From an uncultured Bacteroidales bacterium (GTDB taxonomy: Bacteria > Bacteroidota > Bacteroidia > Bacteroidales > ML635J-15), in contig CALDKB010000025.1 in NCBI GenBank assembly GCA_937899245.1, positions 1-64,000 of the forward strand: a stretch of DNA of 64,000 nucleotides, read 5' to 3'. Below, in pieces: positions 8,286 through 16,082 of this stretch; position 1 is the stretch's first letter; the number at the start of each line of letters is the position of its first letter. The notes below the pieces were generated by a model that had not been told where the DNA came from, searched no databases, and saw nothing but the letters and a program-made list of their open reading frames with translations. The translations under genes and the position numbers were made by a program.

Positions 8286-8765
8286 ATGAAAAAAAATTTT
8301 ATTATCATTTCCATTTTAATTCTAGCAGCATTTACAACCAGTTGCCACAAGGAAGTCGTACAATGTTTAACATACGACCTAAAGGCAACATTTGAAAATG
8401 CAGAAGGAAAAAGATGTGTAGCTGTTTCAACCGACAAGTACAAATACTTAATTAGCACCGACAACGCTGTTCTCATGTACGTTAAGATTGGAAATGCTTC
8501 AGGAGAAGATGTATGGATGCCATTACCAGCACACAACGACAGTGAATTATATGATTTTGCATTCACAGACAGTGGAATACTAGTTCTTTCTGCTGATGCC
8601 GGCGAGGGCTATATTTGGTCTAAACCTTCATTTGTAAGATACTACAGACTTATAATAATACCTAAGACTGTATATACAAGCAAACTTGAACAAGGTGTTG
8701 ACCATTCGAACTACAACGAAGTTGTGAAGGCATACAACCTTTACGAATCTGCAATCAAAGAATAA
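8286..8765 (+). CDS. Small predicted lipoprotein of unknown function
   Basis: A 159-residue protein. The ATG at 8286 is preferred over an upstream in-frame start at 8259 because it gives a standard lipoprotein signal: MKKN, a hydrophobic stretch, then FTTSC with Cys20. The mature part is probably beta-rich and has no recognised domain. A -7-like TATATTTG lies at 8215-8222. The gene is followed by a bidirectional terminator shared with recN. Confidence 0.75.
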   Translation: MKKNFIIISILILAAFTTSCHKEVVQCLTYDLKATFENAEGKRCVAVSTDKYKYLISTDNAVLMYVKIGNASGEDVWMPLPAHNDSELYDFAFTDSGILVLSADAGEGYIWSKPSFVRYYRLIIIPKTVYTSKLEQGVDHSNYNEVVKAYNLYESAIKE

Positions 8766-8785
8766 TTTAAAAAGAACAACATTAA

Positions 8786-8818
8786 AAATAGAGGCAGACT
8801 TCATGTTTGCCTCTATTT
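8786..8818. terminator. Bidirectional terminator between the lipoprotein gene and recN
   Basis: AAATAGAGGCA (8786-8796) pairs with TGCCTCTATTT (8808-8818). It is followed by a T-run on the plus strand and flanked by A-rich DNA on the other side, which suits two convergent genes. Confidence 0.8.
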
Positions 8819-8868
8819 ATTTTTTAATAAGACATCTTCTAAAAAACTTTGTAAATGGATTTTTCTTA

Positions 8869-10524
8869 TTATTCGCCTAGCAACACCTTTGCATTTTCCA
8901 GAGCCTCATTTGTGAGCTTTTCTCCGCTCATCATGGCTGCAATTTCTGTAATACGTTCTTCTGGCGTTAGTTTCTTTATGCTTGAAATTGTGCGCTCGTC
9001 ATCTGTCTGCTTGTAAACCTTGAAATGCTCGGCTCCCATTGCCGCAACTTGAGGCAGATGTGTTATGCTCAACACCTGAACATTCTTGGCGATCTTGCAC
9101 ATTATCTTGCCCATTTTGGCCGCTATCTCACCGGACACACCAGTATCAATCTCATCGAACAGAATCGTTGGAATATGCATGGAATCGGCCATTAGCGATT
9201 TCAACGACAACATCAAACGCGACAATTCGCCTCCCGAAGCAACTTTCTCTATCGGTTGCACAGGAATTGCCTTGTTGGCACTGAAAAGGAACGAAATGTT
9301 GTCGATTCCTGTTGGTGTAATTTCCGTAACTTCGTTGCTTATCTCAAATACAGCATGCGGCATTCCCAAGTCAACGAGCATTGAATTTATATATTTCTGC
9401 GTAGCTGCGAACGAAGATGAACGTTTTGCACTAAGCTTTTGGGCTTCTGCAACCACCACCTTCTCGCACTTGGCAAATTGCTTTTCAAGATCCGCAATTT
9501 CATCCTCAAGTGAATCCGTATTGTCAACAAAGCCCTTGTATTCCTGATATTTTTGCTTTAATTCTGCAATGTTTGCCACGCGATGCTTGGTCATCAGACC
9601 GATAAGCAAGTCTATGCGTTCGTTTGTCACTTGCAACTGCTGCGGGTTTACCTCTACTTCCAGAAGATGCCTTGATATTGTATCGTTAATATCCGAAAGT
9701 TCAATCATTGCAGAATCAAGCCGCTGTTCAAGTCCCTCTGCCGGCTTGAAATTCTTCGATGCCTTTGCAAGATTGGTACGCATCTGCTTCAGCATTTCAT
9801 TGACGGTATATTCGCCACCGTCAAACAGATTGGTTGTATCAAACAGATAACCCTTAATGTCTTCGGCATTTTCAAGCATCGAAGCCTTGTTTTCCAATTC
9901 TTCAAGTTCGTCATCACCGACAAGTTTGGCATTTTCTATTTCCTGAACCTGAAAACGGTAATAGTCGAGCTCCTTTTGCGCCTTTGCCAAATCCGACTTT
10001 TTTCTGCTCAAGAGTTGTCTTGCAGACTGATATTCAGCAAATTTCTGCTGGTATGTTTCAAAAAGTCCATATGCAGATGCTGCGGAATCTATTATTTCGA
10101 GACGATATGGCAAAGTTGTAAGCGAAAGGTTTTCGTGCTGCGAATGCAAGTCGAGAAAATTTTCAGTAAGCGCCTTCAGTACTGTAAGGTTTACCGGCAT
10201 ATCGTTGATAAAAGCACGTGATTTACCCTCGGGCAGAATCTCTCGGCGAACAATAGTCTCGTCGGAATAATCGACATCGTTGGCTTCAAAAATTCCCTTC
10301 AGCTTAAGTGATTTTAGATCGAAATAGGCCTCAATTACGCATTTTTTATCTCTTGAAAATAGGACATCTGTTTCTGCGCGCTTGCCTAAAAGCAAGGAAA
10401 TAGCACCTATTATTATTGATTTTCCGGCACCTGTCTCCCCCGTAATAACCGAAAAACCCGAATTGAATTCAATGTCGAGTTTTTCAATTATGATATAATT
10501 CCTTATTGAAAGACTCCTAATCAT
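8869..10524 (-). CDS. recN: DNA repair protein RecN
   Basis: SMC-like ATPase acting in double-strand break repair. The 551 residues include Walker A GETGAGKS at 29-36, central coiled-coil arms (about 160-370), the ABC signature SGGELSRLMLSLK near 430, and Walker B ILFDEIDTGVSG. Length is normal. It is the last gene of the bamD operon, and its start codon shares a base with the stop of the DUF4835 gene, indicating translational coupling. Confidence 0.97.
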   Translation of the reverse strand: MIRSLSIRNYIIIEKLDIEFNSGFSVITGETGAGKSIIIGAISLLLGKRAETDVLFSRDKKCVIEAYFDLKSLKLKGIFEANDVDYSDETIVRREILPEGKSRAFINDMPVNLTVLKALTENFLDLHSQHENLSLTTLPYRLEIIDSAASAYGLFETYQQKFAEYQSARQLLSRKKSDLAKAQKELDYYRFQVQEIENAKLVGDDELEELENKASMLENAEDIKGYLFDTTNLFDGGEYTVNEMLKQMRTNLAKASKNFKPAEGLEQRLDSAMIELSDINDTISRHLLEVEVNPQQLQVTNERIDLLIGLMTKHRVANIAELKQKYQEYKGFVDNTDSLEDEIADLEKQFAKCEKVVVAEAQKLSAKRSSSFAATQKYINSMLVDLGMPHAVFEISNEVTEITPTGIDNISFLFSANKAIPVQPIEKVASGGELSRLMLSLKSLMADSMHIPTILFDEIDTGVSGEIAAKMGKIMCKIAKNVQVLSITHLPQVAAMGAEHFKVYKQTDDERTISSIKKLTPEERITEIAAMMSGEKLTNEALENAKVLLGE

Positions 10525-11426
10525 TATTCAGAACGAGTTATCTTATCGTATTTGCTTGAATTGGCGACGTCGATTTCCTTCATTAGGTTTGCCACACGTG
10601 CCTTCTCGTCAGAGAAACCGTCGGAGAAGATATTTATTATTTCATCGCATTTAACCGTACTGACAATTGACATAAGGAAAGAGCCAGGGCGGCGACGATG
10701 CATAGAACGCAAATCCTCAAGAGCCTCCTCTACCGACGCACGTGCATCACTAGGCTTGTCGGCCAACCTGTCCATTCCCATGCGATGGTAAATGTACATG
10801 AAATCACGGAAACCGGAATACTGGTCGTTAAGCAGATTTTCTGTCAGCCAATAGCGGTTTTTGGTGCTTTCGTACTGCTTCCATCCGGGCTCAACCGCGG
10901 TCTGCGCATTCTGCACAATCTTTTCGGCCAGCTGATAGTATTGTGTACCAGCCTGCGAACCAAAGCTATCGTAATCGAGGCCTAGCATGATGTAGCAGTA
11001 ATACGCTATAACCGACGACAAATTGCTTGTAAATGTATTGGGATTAAATTCAATAGGTTCCATTTCAACATACTTGAACTGGAATTTTTCATCGAGATAA
11101 TTAAAAATAGGAGACGAATAAGACGTGCCATAAACCGGACGCGATGAAGTTACCTGAATCTTTCCGGAATACTCGTCGGAAGCGACTTCCTTTTCAACTG
11201 TTATTGAAATATTGCACTCGATACGCTCGTTCTTGGAAAAGATATTGTTGCTCCACTTGGTATTATTCACAAACTCGTACAAGTCGTTACGCATGCTCTG
11301 GAAAATTTTCTCGTAGTTAGTCCCCTGCAACTGCGAATGCGAAATCTGTATCTGGCAGTCGAATTCCTGGGCAAAACATGCCGAGAACAAGAACATTGCA
11401 ACGATAATGGACAATATCTTTCTCAT
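10524..11426 (-). CDS. DUF4835 family secreted protein (possible PorD-type T9SS component)
   Basis: A 300-residue protein starting at the ATG at 11426; the frame is open further upstream but that ATG gives a clean signal peptide (cleavage near CFAQ, about residue 20). It shows the DUF4835 features: QIQISHSQLQGTNYEKIFQSM near the N-terminus and YYCYIMLGLDYDSF in the middle. The family lies between coaBC and recN in many Bacteroidetes and has been linked to T9SS under the name PorD, but I am not certain of that name. It is separated from coaBC by two bases. Confidence 0.88.
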   Translation of the reverse strand: MRKILSIIVAMFLFSACFAQEFDCQIQISHSQLQGTNYEKIFQSMRNDLYEFVNNTKWSNNIFSKNERIECNISITVEKEVASDEYSGKIQVTSSRPVYGTSYSSPIFNYLDEKFQFKYVEMEPIEFNPNTFTSNLSSVIAYYCYIMLGLDYDSFGSQAGTQYYQLAEKIVQNAQTAVEPGWKQYESTKNRYWLTENLLNDQYSGFRDFMYIYHRMGMDRLADKPSDARASVEEALEDLRSMHRRRPGSFLMSIVSTVKCDEIINIFSDGFSDEKARVANLMKEIDVANSSKYDKITRSE

Positions 11427-11428
11427 AA

Positions 11429-12628
11429 TCAATCCTTTATACAATTTTCTAATTCGTCTACAATATCCTTTGCAACCATAAACTTTGGCTTAAGTTCGTA
11501 GTTGACAACTTCCTTGCTACGCTTAATGATAGTAATCTTGTTTGTGTCGTAATTGAAACCAGCCCCCTTGTCGTTCATTGAGTTTAGCACTATGAAGTCG
11601 AAATTTTTACGTTCGAGCTTGCCCATGGCATTCTCAAGTTCGTTTTCCTTCTCGAGTGCAAAACCTACAAGCGCCCTGCTACCCTTCATCTTTCCAAGAC
11701 TTGCAGCAATATCGTTTGTTGGACGCAGAACAATCTCAAGGTTGTTATCCTTGCGCTTAATCTTTGTTTCAGAAACTGTCTGTGGGGTAAAGTCAGCCAC
11801 TGCGGCAGAAAGAATTCCTGCATCACATTTAGGATATTCGGTCACGCATGCTTCGTACATCTCGTTGGCAGAATTAACCCTCAACACCTTGATCTTAGGA
11901 TTGTGAGCCTTGATAGACACGGGTCCCGACACAAGGATAACTTCGGCACCACGCTGGGCACATTCCTCGGCAATGGCATAACCCATTTTTCCGGAAGAAT
12001 AGTTTCCAATAAATCTTACTGCATCAATTTTTTCATAGGTTGGACCAGCAGTAATCATGATTTTTTTCCCTGCAAGCGAATTCTGCCTACTGAAAAAAAA
12101 ATCAAGTTCCTCGACAATTTTTTCTGGTGCGGCCAGACGACCTTTTCCAACAAGCCCGCTAGCAAGTTCTCCGCTTTCTGCATCTATGAAATGGACGCCA
12201 GCAAGTTTTAAAGTCTCAATATTACGTTGCACAGCGGAGTGGGCATACATATCGAGATCCATTGCCGGAGCTACGAAGACAGGGCATTTTGCCGAAAGAT
12301 ACGATGTCAGCAACAAATTGTCGGCAATGCCGTTGGCCATTTTACCTATTGTATTTGCGCTTGCCGGAGCAATAAGATAGGCATCTGCCCACATGCCAAG
12401 ACTTACGTGCGAGTTCCACTCTCCATTTTCAGGGTTGAAGAAATCGACATATATAGGATTCTTGGCAAGTGTCGCCAGAGTCAACGACGTAATAAACTGT
12501 TTTGCCAGCGGAGTCATCACAACCTTTACTTCGGCACCTTGCGACACTAGCAAACGGATAATATTTGCCGACTTATAGGCGGCAATACTTCCTGTAACGC
12601 CAAGTAATATGTGCTTTCCGCTAAGCAT
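11429..12628 (-). CDS. coaBC: Bifunctional phosphopantothenoylcysteine decarboxylase / phosphopantothenate-cysteine ligase
   Basis: Performs two steps of coenzyme A synthesis. The N-terminal flavoprotein decarboxylase domain (about 1-180) has GVTGSIAAYK, APASANTIGKMANGIADNLL and PAMDLDMY; the usual Asn of PxMNxxMW is Asp here, which I believe is common in Bacteroidetes. The C-terminal ligase domain (about 185-399) has AGPTYEKIDAVRFIGNYSSG. The ATG at 12628 is preferred over a TTG at 12634; it lies six bases after the rpoZ stop. Confidence 0.95.
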   Translation of the reverse strand: MLSGKHILLGVTGSIAAYKSANIIRLLVSQGAEVKVVMTPLAKQFITSLTLATLAKNPIYVDFFNPENGEWNSHVSLGMWADAYLIAPASANTIGKMANGIADNLLLTSYLSAKCPVFVAPAMDLDMYAHSAVQRNIETLKLAGVHFIDAESGELASGLVGKGRLAAPEKIVEELDFFFSRQNSLAGKKIMITAGPTYEKIDAVRFIGNYSSGKMGYAIAEECAQRGAEVILVSGPVSIKAHNPKIKVLRVNSANEMYEACVTEYPKCDAGILSAAVADFTPQTVSETKIKRKDNNLEIVLRPTNDIAASLGKMKGSRALVGFALEKENELENAMGKLERKNFDFIVLNSMNDKGAGFNYDTNKITIIKRSKEVVNYELKPKFMVAKDIVDELENCIKD

Positions 12629-12634
12629 AAACAA

Positions 12635-13012
12635 TTATTCCTGCGGTTCCTCAACAGGAGCCGGTTCTATTTCTGCCTCTTCTTCGGCTTTCTTTACGAT
12701 TTCCTGTGCAGTATAATATACGTTGTCGGCCATGAATTCCTCGATAGCGATATTCGTCGGCTTCGGCAATTTCTCGTAGTACTTTGACACTTCTATCTGC
12801 TCGCGATTTTCATGAATTTCTTCAAGATTATCGTTATAAGTGGCAAACTCTTCCAGTTTCTTGTATAGTTCTTTTCTAATGTCTGCATTTACCTGGTCAG
12901 CCATCTTTGAACAAATTACAACTGATTCGTAAACATTTCCTGTCTTGTCTGCCATTTCAACAACGTCGCGAGTTACGCATGTTGTCGGAGCCTTAGTCTT
13001 TTTGTAATCCAT
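12635..13012 (-). CDS. rpoZ: RNA polymerase omega subunit, Bacteroidetes type
   Basis: A 125-residue small subunit that aids RNA polymerase assembly. The Bacteroidetes form is recognised by MDYKKTKAPTTCVTRDV at the start, ESVVICSKMADQVN, and KPTNIAIEEF with a long acidic tail (Glu/Pro-rich last 20 residues). Its 5' end overlaps bamD by 20 nt and it sits in the conserved bamD-rpoZ-coaBC order. Confidence 0.93.
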   Translation of the reverse strand: MDYKKTKAPTTCVTRDVVEMADKTGNVYESVVICSKMADQVNADIRKELYKKLEEFATYNDNLEEIHENREQIEVSKYYEKLPKPTNIAIEEFMADNVYYTAQEIVKKAEEEAEIEPAPVEEPQE

Positions 13013-13814
13013 TTTTACTTTCTATATAATTATGTGAATTTGTAAAATATTTTTCAGCCTCTTTAAGTTTCTTTGAATTAGGATATTTGTCCACAAAAGC
13101 ATAATATGCCTGCATAGTATTCTTGTAGCGTTCCAACTTTTTGCTTTCAACGCTCTTAGTCGCAAGCACATACGACGCCTTCACCATGGTGAACATTATC
13201 TCCTCCCTGTACATTGTCGTCGGATAATCGTAGAGCACATTCTTGAGAGCCACAAGAGCGGCCTTGTAGTCGCTTATCTTATAGTACAGCATTGCATTGT
13301 TGTATGCCTTTGTCTCAAGCTTAAGGTTAAGATCCTTCAGATGCTCTTCAACCTGTTCGCCATACTTTGTATCCGGATACTTCTCCATGAAATTCTCAAG
13401 CTCTCTGATTGCCAGAGCTGTTGATGTCTGCTCCAACGACACACTAGGAGACACGAGATAATAGCAATATGCCGACATGTATTCCGCTTCCTCTGTCCTT
13501 TCGTTGCTCGGATATATATGAGCGTATTCCTTGAAAAGATATGCCGCCAGCGAGTATTCCTTCTGCTGGTAATTGCAATAAGCGTTATAGAAGCAAAGCG
13601 TTTCGTATTTGTCGGTTCCCTTGTACACCGCCTTGATGTCTTCGATAAGTCCCAAAGCCCTATAATAGTCCTTGGCTTCGTAATACTCGAAAACCTTGCG
13701 ATATTTCAGGTCGCTGTCGGCACTCTTCATTATCTTTGAATATTCACTACAAGACACTGAAAATAAAGCCGTTAGCCCTATCAATAGACAATATATGATT
13801 CGCCATTTTATCAT
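12993..13814 (-). CDS. bamD: Outer membrane assembly lipoprotein BamD
   Basis: Lipoprotein of the BAM complex, which inserts beta-barrel proteins into the outer membrane. The 273 residues begin with a lipoprotein signal (FSVSC, Cys22) followed by tetratricopeptide-like helices: YYEAKDYYRAL, YPSNERTEEAEYMSAYCYY and YPDTKYGEQVEEHL. It is the first gene of the operon. A -7-like TATCTTTG (13827-13820) ends only about six bases before the ATG, so the transcript may be nearly leaderless. Confidence 0.94.
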   Translation of the reverse strand: MIKWRIIYCLLIGLTALFSVSCSEYSKIMKSADSDLKYRKVFEYYEAKDYYRALGLIEDIKAVYKGTDKYETLCFYNAYCNYQQKEYSLAAYLFKEYAHIYPSNERTEEAEYMSAYCYYLVSPSVSLEQTSTALAIRELENFMEKYPDTKYGEQVEEHLKDLNLKLETKAYNNAMLYYKISDYKAALVALKNVLYDYPTTMYREEIMFTMVKASYVLATKSVESKKLERYKNTMQAYYAFVDKYPNSKKLKEAEKYFTNSHNYIESKNGLQKD

Positions 13815-13920
13815 GTGCGCAAAGATAAATAAATTTACTATATTTTTTTATTAATTTTTTAGTCAAAAAATTGCTCTCTTATAACGGATTTTTTAACAGG
13901 TTATTGCAGACAATGACAAT

Positions 13921-13954
13921 AAAAAAACGGCAGGCACGTTTCCGCACCTGTCGT
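13921..13954 (-). terminator. Terminator of the decayed T9SS cargo gene
   Basis: Arms ACGGCAGG (13927-13934) and CCTGTCGT (13947-13954) pair with one G-U. On the minus strand the stem is followed by seven T. It lies just beyond the stop codon of the T9SS tail remnant at 13978. Confidence 0.8.
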
Positions 13955-13977
13955 TTCCGATATCTTGAGAAGAAACT

Positions 13978-14109
13978 CTATTCCTTTACAATCCTGTCCC
14001 TTGCAATGATGTTGTCGCCGTTTACAATTCGGCACATGTAAACGCCCCGCGAGAGTGATGATATGTCAATCCTTGCATTGCTAGAGGTGATTTCCCGCAA
14101 GCATAGTGT
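13978..14109 (-). pseudogene. Remnant of a T9SS type A sorting domain
   Basis: The minus strand encodes 43 residues ending in SSLSRGVYMCRIVNGD, then IIARDRIVKE and a stop. This is the classic end of a type A T9SS C-terminal signal: an I-x-L/S-x-L-x-x-G-x-Y motif, then a beta-hairpin and basic end. Upstream the frame stops (TAA at 14112-14110) within unrelated repeat DNA, so the cargo part of the gene is gone. The original terminator is still present downstream. Confidence 0.8.
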
Positions 14110-14116
14110 TTAATTG

Positions 14117-14386
14117 TTTGTTTTTCAAGGCAAAGCCTTGGTTATACTGCGGCGCAGGCTGTACTCGACAGGCTCAGCATGACAGAGCCTACGACGAGCA
14201 GGGGTGCGTCTCACTGGCGCGTCTCTGGGAGCGAAAACATAGAAACTATTTCGTTGTCCACCGCGGCTTGAGCGGAAAAGATAAATCAAAAATCCACCCC
14301 TTTTCCAGATGCGGAACCAAGTTGCAGCATGACGAAAAGGGATGGATTTTTTGTTTCTCAAGGCAAAGCCTTGTGTGTACTGCGAT
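14117..14386. repeat. Direct repeats with CAAGGCAAAGCCTTG palindrome
   Basis: Copies at 14117-14153 and 14350-14386 share TTTGTTT, then a 15-bp near-palindrome (14126-14140 and 14359-14373), then TACTGCG. They are 233 bp apart and flank a hairpin, an arrangement resembling a small non-autonomous element. Confidence 0.6.
14289..14350. repeat. Long hairpin between the direct repeats
   Basis: A 17-base arm (14289-14305) starting AAAATCCACCCC pairs with 14334-14350 with one mismatch, around a 28-nt loop. The arms end in A and T runs, so it could also terminate transcription in either direction. Confidence 0.6.
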
Positions 14387-14483
14387 GTATGCTGTGCTTC
14401 TGCTTACTTCGGTGCCGCTCAGTACAAGCTGCTTAGCATGGCACGACAAGTATCGAGGTAACAAGAATCTATTTCAACCAATA

Positions 14484-15185
14484 TCAGAACTTCCACCCAA
14501 CAGTTAGAGCCATCACATTGTTGTAAACGCCGCGATTTAGACGGTACGTCTGTCCGCCAGGGTGCTTGCGTATTGGAAGGAAGAAAAACGTATAGGCGAA
14601 ACGGTAATTGATGAAAAAATGCTCGCCGACATAATACGACAGGCCGAGATGAAATCCGCAATCGTACTTGAAAAATGCCCGTGCGGGCTCCATAAAACCT
14701 TGACCTTCGTTAATTTGCGCCTTGATAAGATATGCATACGAAACACCGAGTTCGACGCAAAGTTTGTTCTTGAATGTGTAGTCTACAATGCGAGGGATCT
14801 TGAATTTCTCCAGTTGCCAGGCAAAAGTTAGCGGCATTTCCACATAGTCGAGACGGATGGCGTAAATACTGGTAATGTCGCCATATTCGTTCTTTGTTAC
14901 CTGCTTGCTTCCCTTCCGAATATATGAAACGCCCAAAGCTAAAGAAGCTCGGTCGTTTTCACCGAAATTTGTCTGTGCATATAGGCAACCTGTAGGGAAA
15001 ATCGCACTGTAGCCGCCACGCTGGTCGCCATCGACCTGCGAAATGTTGAAACCCAATTTCGCCCCTCCCGTAAACGATTGGGAGAATACCCGAAAACTAA
15101 TTGACAAGAACAGGAGAAGGGACAAAACAAAAGGAAGATGATTTTTCCTCTTGCCCAAAAACAATTTAGGATACAGAGAAACCAT
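14484..15185 (-). CDS. Outer-membrane beta-barrel protein (PorT-like)
   Basis: A 233-residue protein starting at the ATG at 15185; a longer frame upstream overlaps the Omp28 gene and has no signal sequence. The signal peptide runs to about residue 37 (cleavage near VFSQS). The mature part has alternating beta-strand patterns, GAKLGFNISQVDG at the start and the aromatic C-terminus TVGWKF typical of barrels. It resembles the small barrel family that includes PorT, but function is not identifiable. It is the last gene of the DUF6029-Omp28 cluster, 25 nt after Omp28. Confidence 0.8.
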   Translation of the reverse strand: MVSLYPKLFLGKRKNHLPFVLSLLLFLSISFRVFSQSFTGGAKLGFNISQVDGDQRGGYSAIFPTGCLYAQTNFGENDRASLALGVSYIRKGSKQVTKNEYGDITSIYAIRLDYVEMPLTFAWQLEKFKIPRIVDYTFKNKLCVELGVSYAYLIKAQINEGQGFMEPARAFFKYDCGFHLGLSYYVGEHFFINYRFAYTFFFLPIRKHPGGQTYRLNRGVYNNVMALTVGWKF

Positions 15186-15210
15186 CTTCCCCCCTTTTAT
15201 CTGTAAGTTA

Positions 15211-16071
15211 TTACTTTGCAGAAACCATTTCGGCCTGAAGAACCTCCTTGGTTTCGCTGTCGTAAACAAATGCAACGACCTTGCAATTGTCGATATTCCA
15301 TTCCTGCTTTGTTGCCTTAGAATAGTTTTTTTCAATTGTATTGCCGGCAGCCAACTGCGAATCGTCGTTCTTAACACTTTCACCAAGTGCTCCGTTGAAA
15401 CTCATGCGGAAAACATGATTGTGGACATAGTTTTCGATTTCCGACGGATTAGCGTCGTAATCAACCTGACCGCTAATGATGTTATCTTCTACAACATATA
15501 CGCCCAAACTTAACTTGCGTGTGATTTTTGTTGCTGCGGTCAACTTAACATTTGCCGTCATTGTGCCGATGCCTACCGAAGGGGTCAGTTCGATTGACAT
15601 TTCGGGTTCGGTTGTATTGTATCTTGCGAATTGTCCAGCCCACTCAGTCGGAGTACTGCTTATAGCCATTGGATCTAATGTATTTACCAGACCAGCAGGC
15701 AATCCCTCCAAATCCATATATGTGAGCAGATAGTTTCCTTCTTCTGTCCTAAAGTCTGTTGCAAATGGAGAATCTGGCTGTGGCGTTGCAAAGGAAGTAC
15801 AATGTATTGCTACAGGGACAACTGCATCATGATACGTACTTTCCAAATTTGTTATCATCTTATGTCCTTTAGGACAATTTCCGCATTTGTGACCAGTAAA
15901 ATCAATAATTAGGACTTTTCGCTGAAGTGGTGCCGAAGCAGTATCACCCTCGCCTGGTGCAAGTGCCGGTGGTATTTCCTTCATGTATTGTCCCTCTTCT
16001 ATAACATCACACGATGCGAGAAAGATGCCGAAAACAAAAGCTAAAATTGTCAGTATGCTTATTTTTTTCAT
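15211..16071 (-). CDS. Omp28-related outer membrane lipoprotein
   Basis: A 286-residue lipoprotein (LASC, Cys21). The mature protein opens with a thioredoxin-like segment whose motif is FTGHKCGNCPKGH, with Cys63 and Cys66. The second half is beta-rich with EDNIISGQ and NYVHNHVFR, typical of Omp28. Omp28-type proteins are surface lipoproteins in Porphyromonas; the CxxC suggests thiol chemistry or metal binding. It lies 11 nt after the DUF6029 gene and downstream of a TlpA thioredoxin. Confidence 0.88.
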   Translation of the reverse strand: MKKISILTILAFVFGIFLASCDVIEEGQYMKEIPPALAPGEGDTASAPLQRKVLIIDFTGHKCGNCPKGHKMITNLESTYHDAVVPVAIHCTSFATPQPDSPFATDFRTEEGNYLLTYMDLEGLPAGLVNTLDPMAISSTPTEWAGQFARYNTTEPEMSIELTPSVGIGTMTANVKLTAATKITRKLSLGVYVVEDNIISGQVDYDANPSEIENYVHNHVFRMSFNGALGESVKNDDSQLAAGNTIEKNYSKATKQEWNIDNCKVVAFVYDSETKEVLQAEMVSAK

Positions 16072-16082
16072 AATCGTCTATT

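Larger units (their letters stand above)
14110..14483. other. Repeat-rich intergenic block
   Basis: About 370 bp with no credible gene, although several overlapping frames are open on both strands. It holds two copies of a 37-bp repeat with a CAAGGCAAAGCCTTG palindrome and a long hairpin between them (annotated separately). Base composition is richer in G+C than the flanks. It has replaced the 5' part of the T9SS gene remnant. Confidence 0.6.

Noticed and set aside
14106..14507. Open frames on both strands in the repeat block
   Set aside because: Overlapping frames in several phases reflect composition; none has a ribosome site or familiar sequence.
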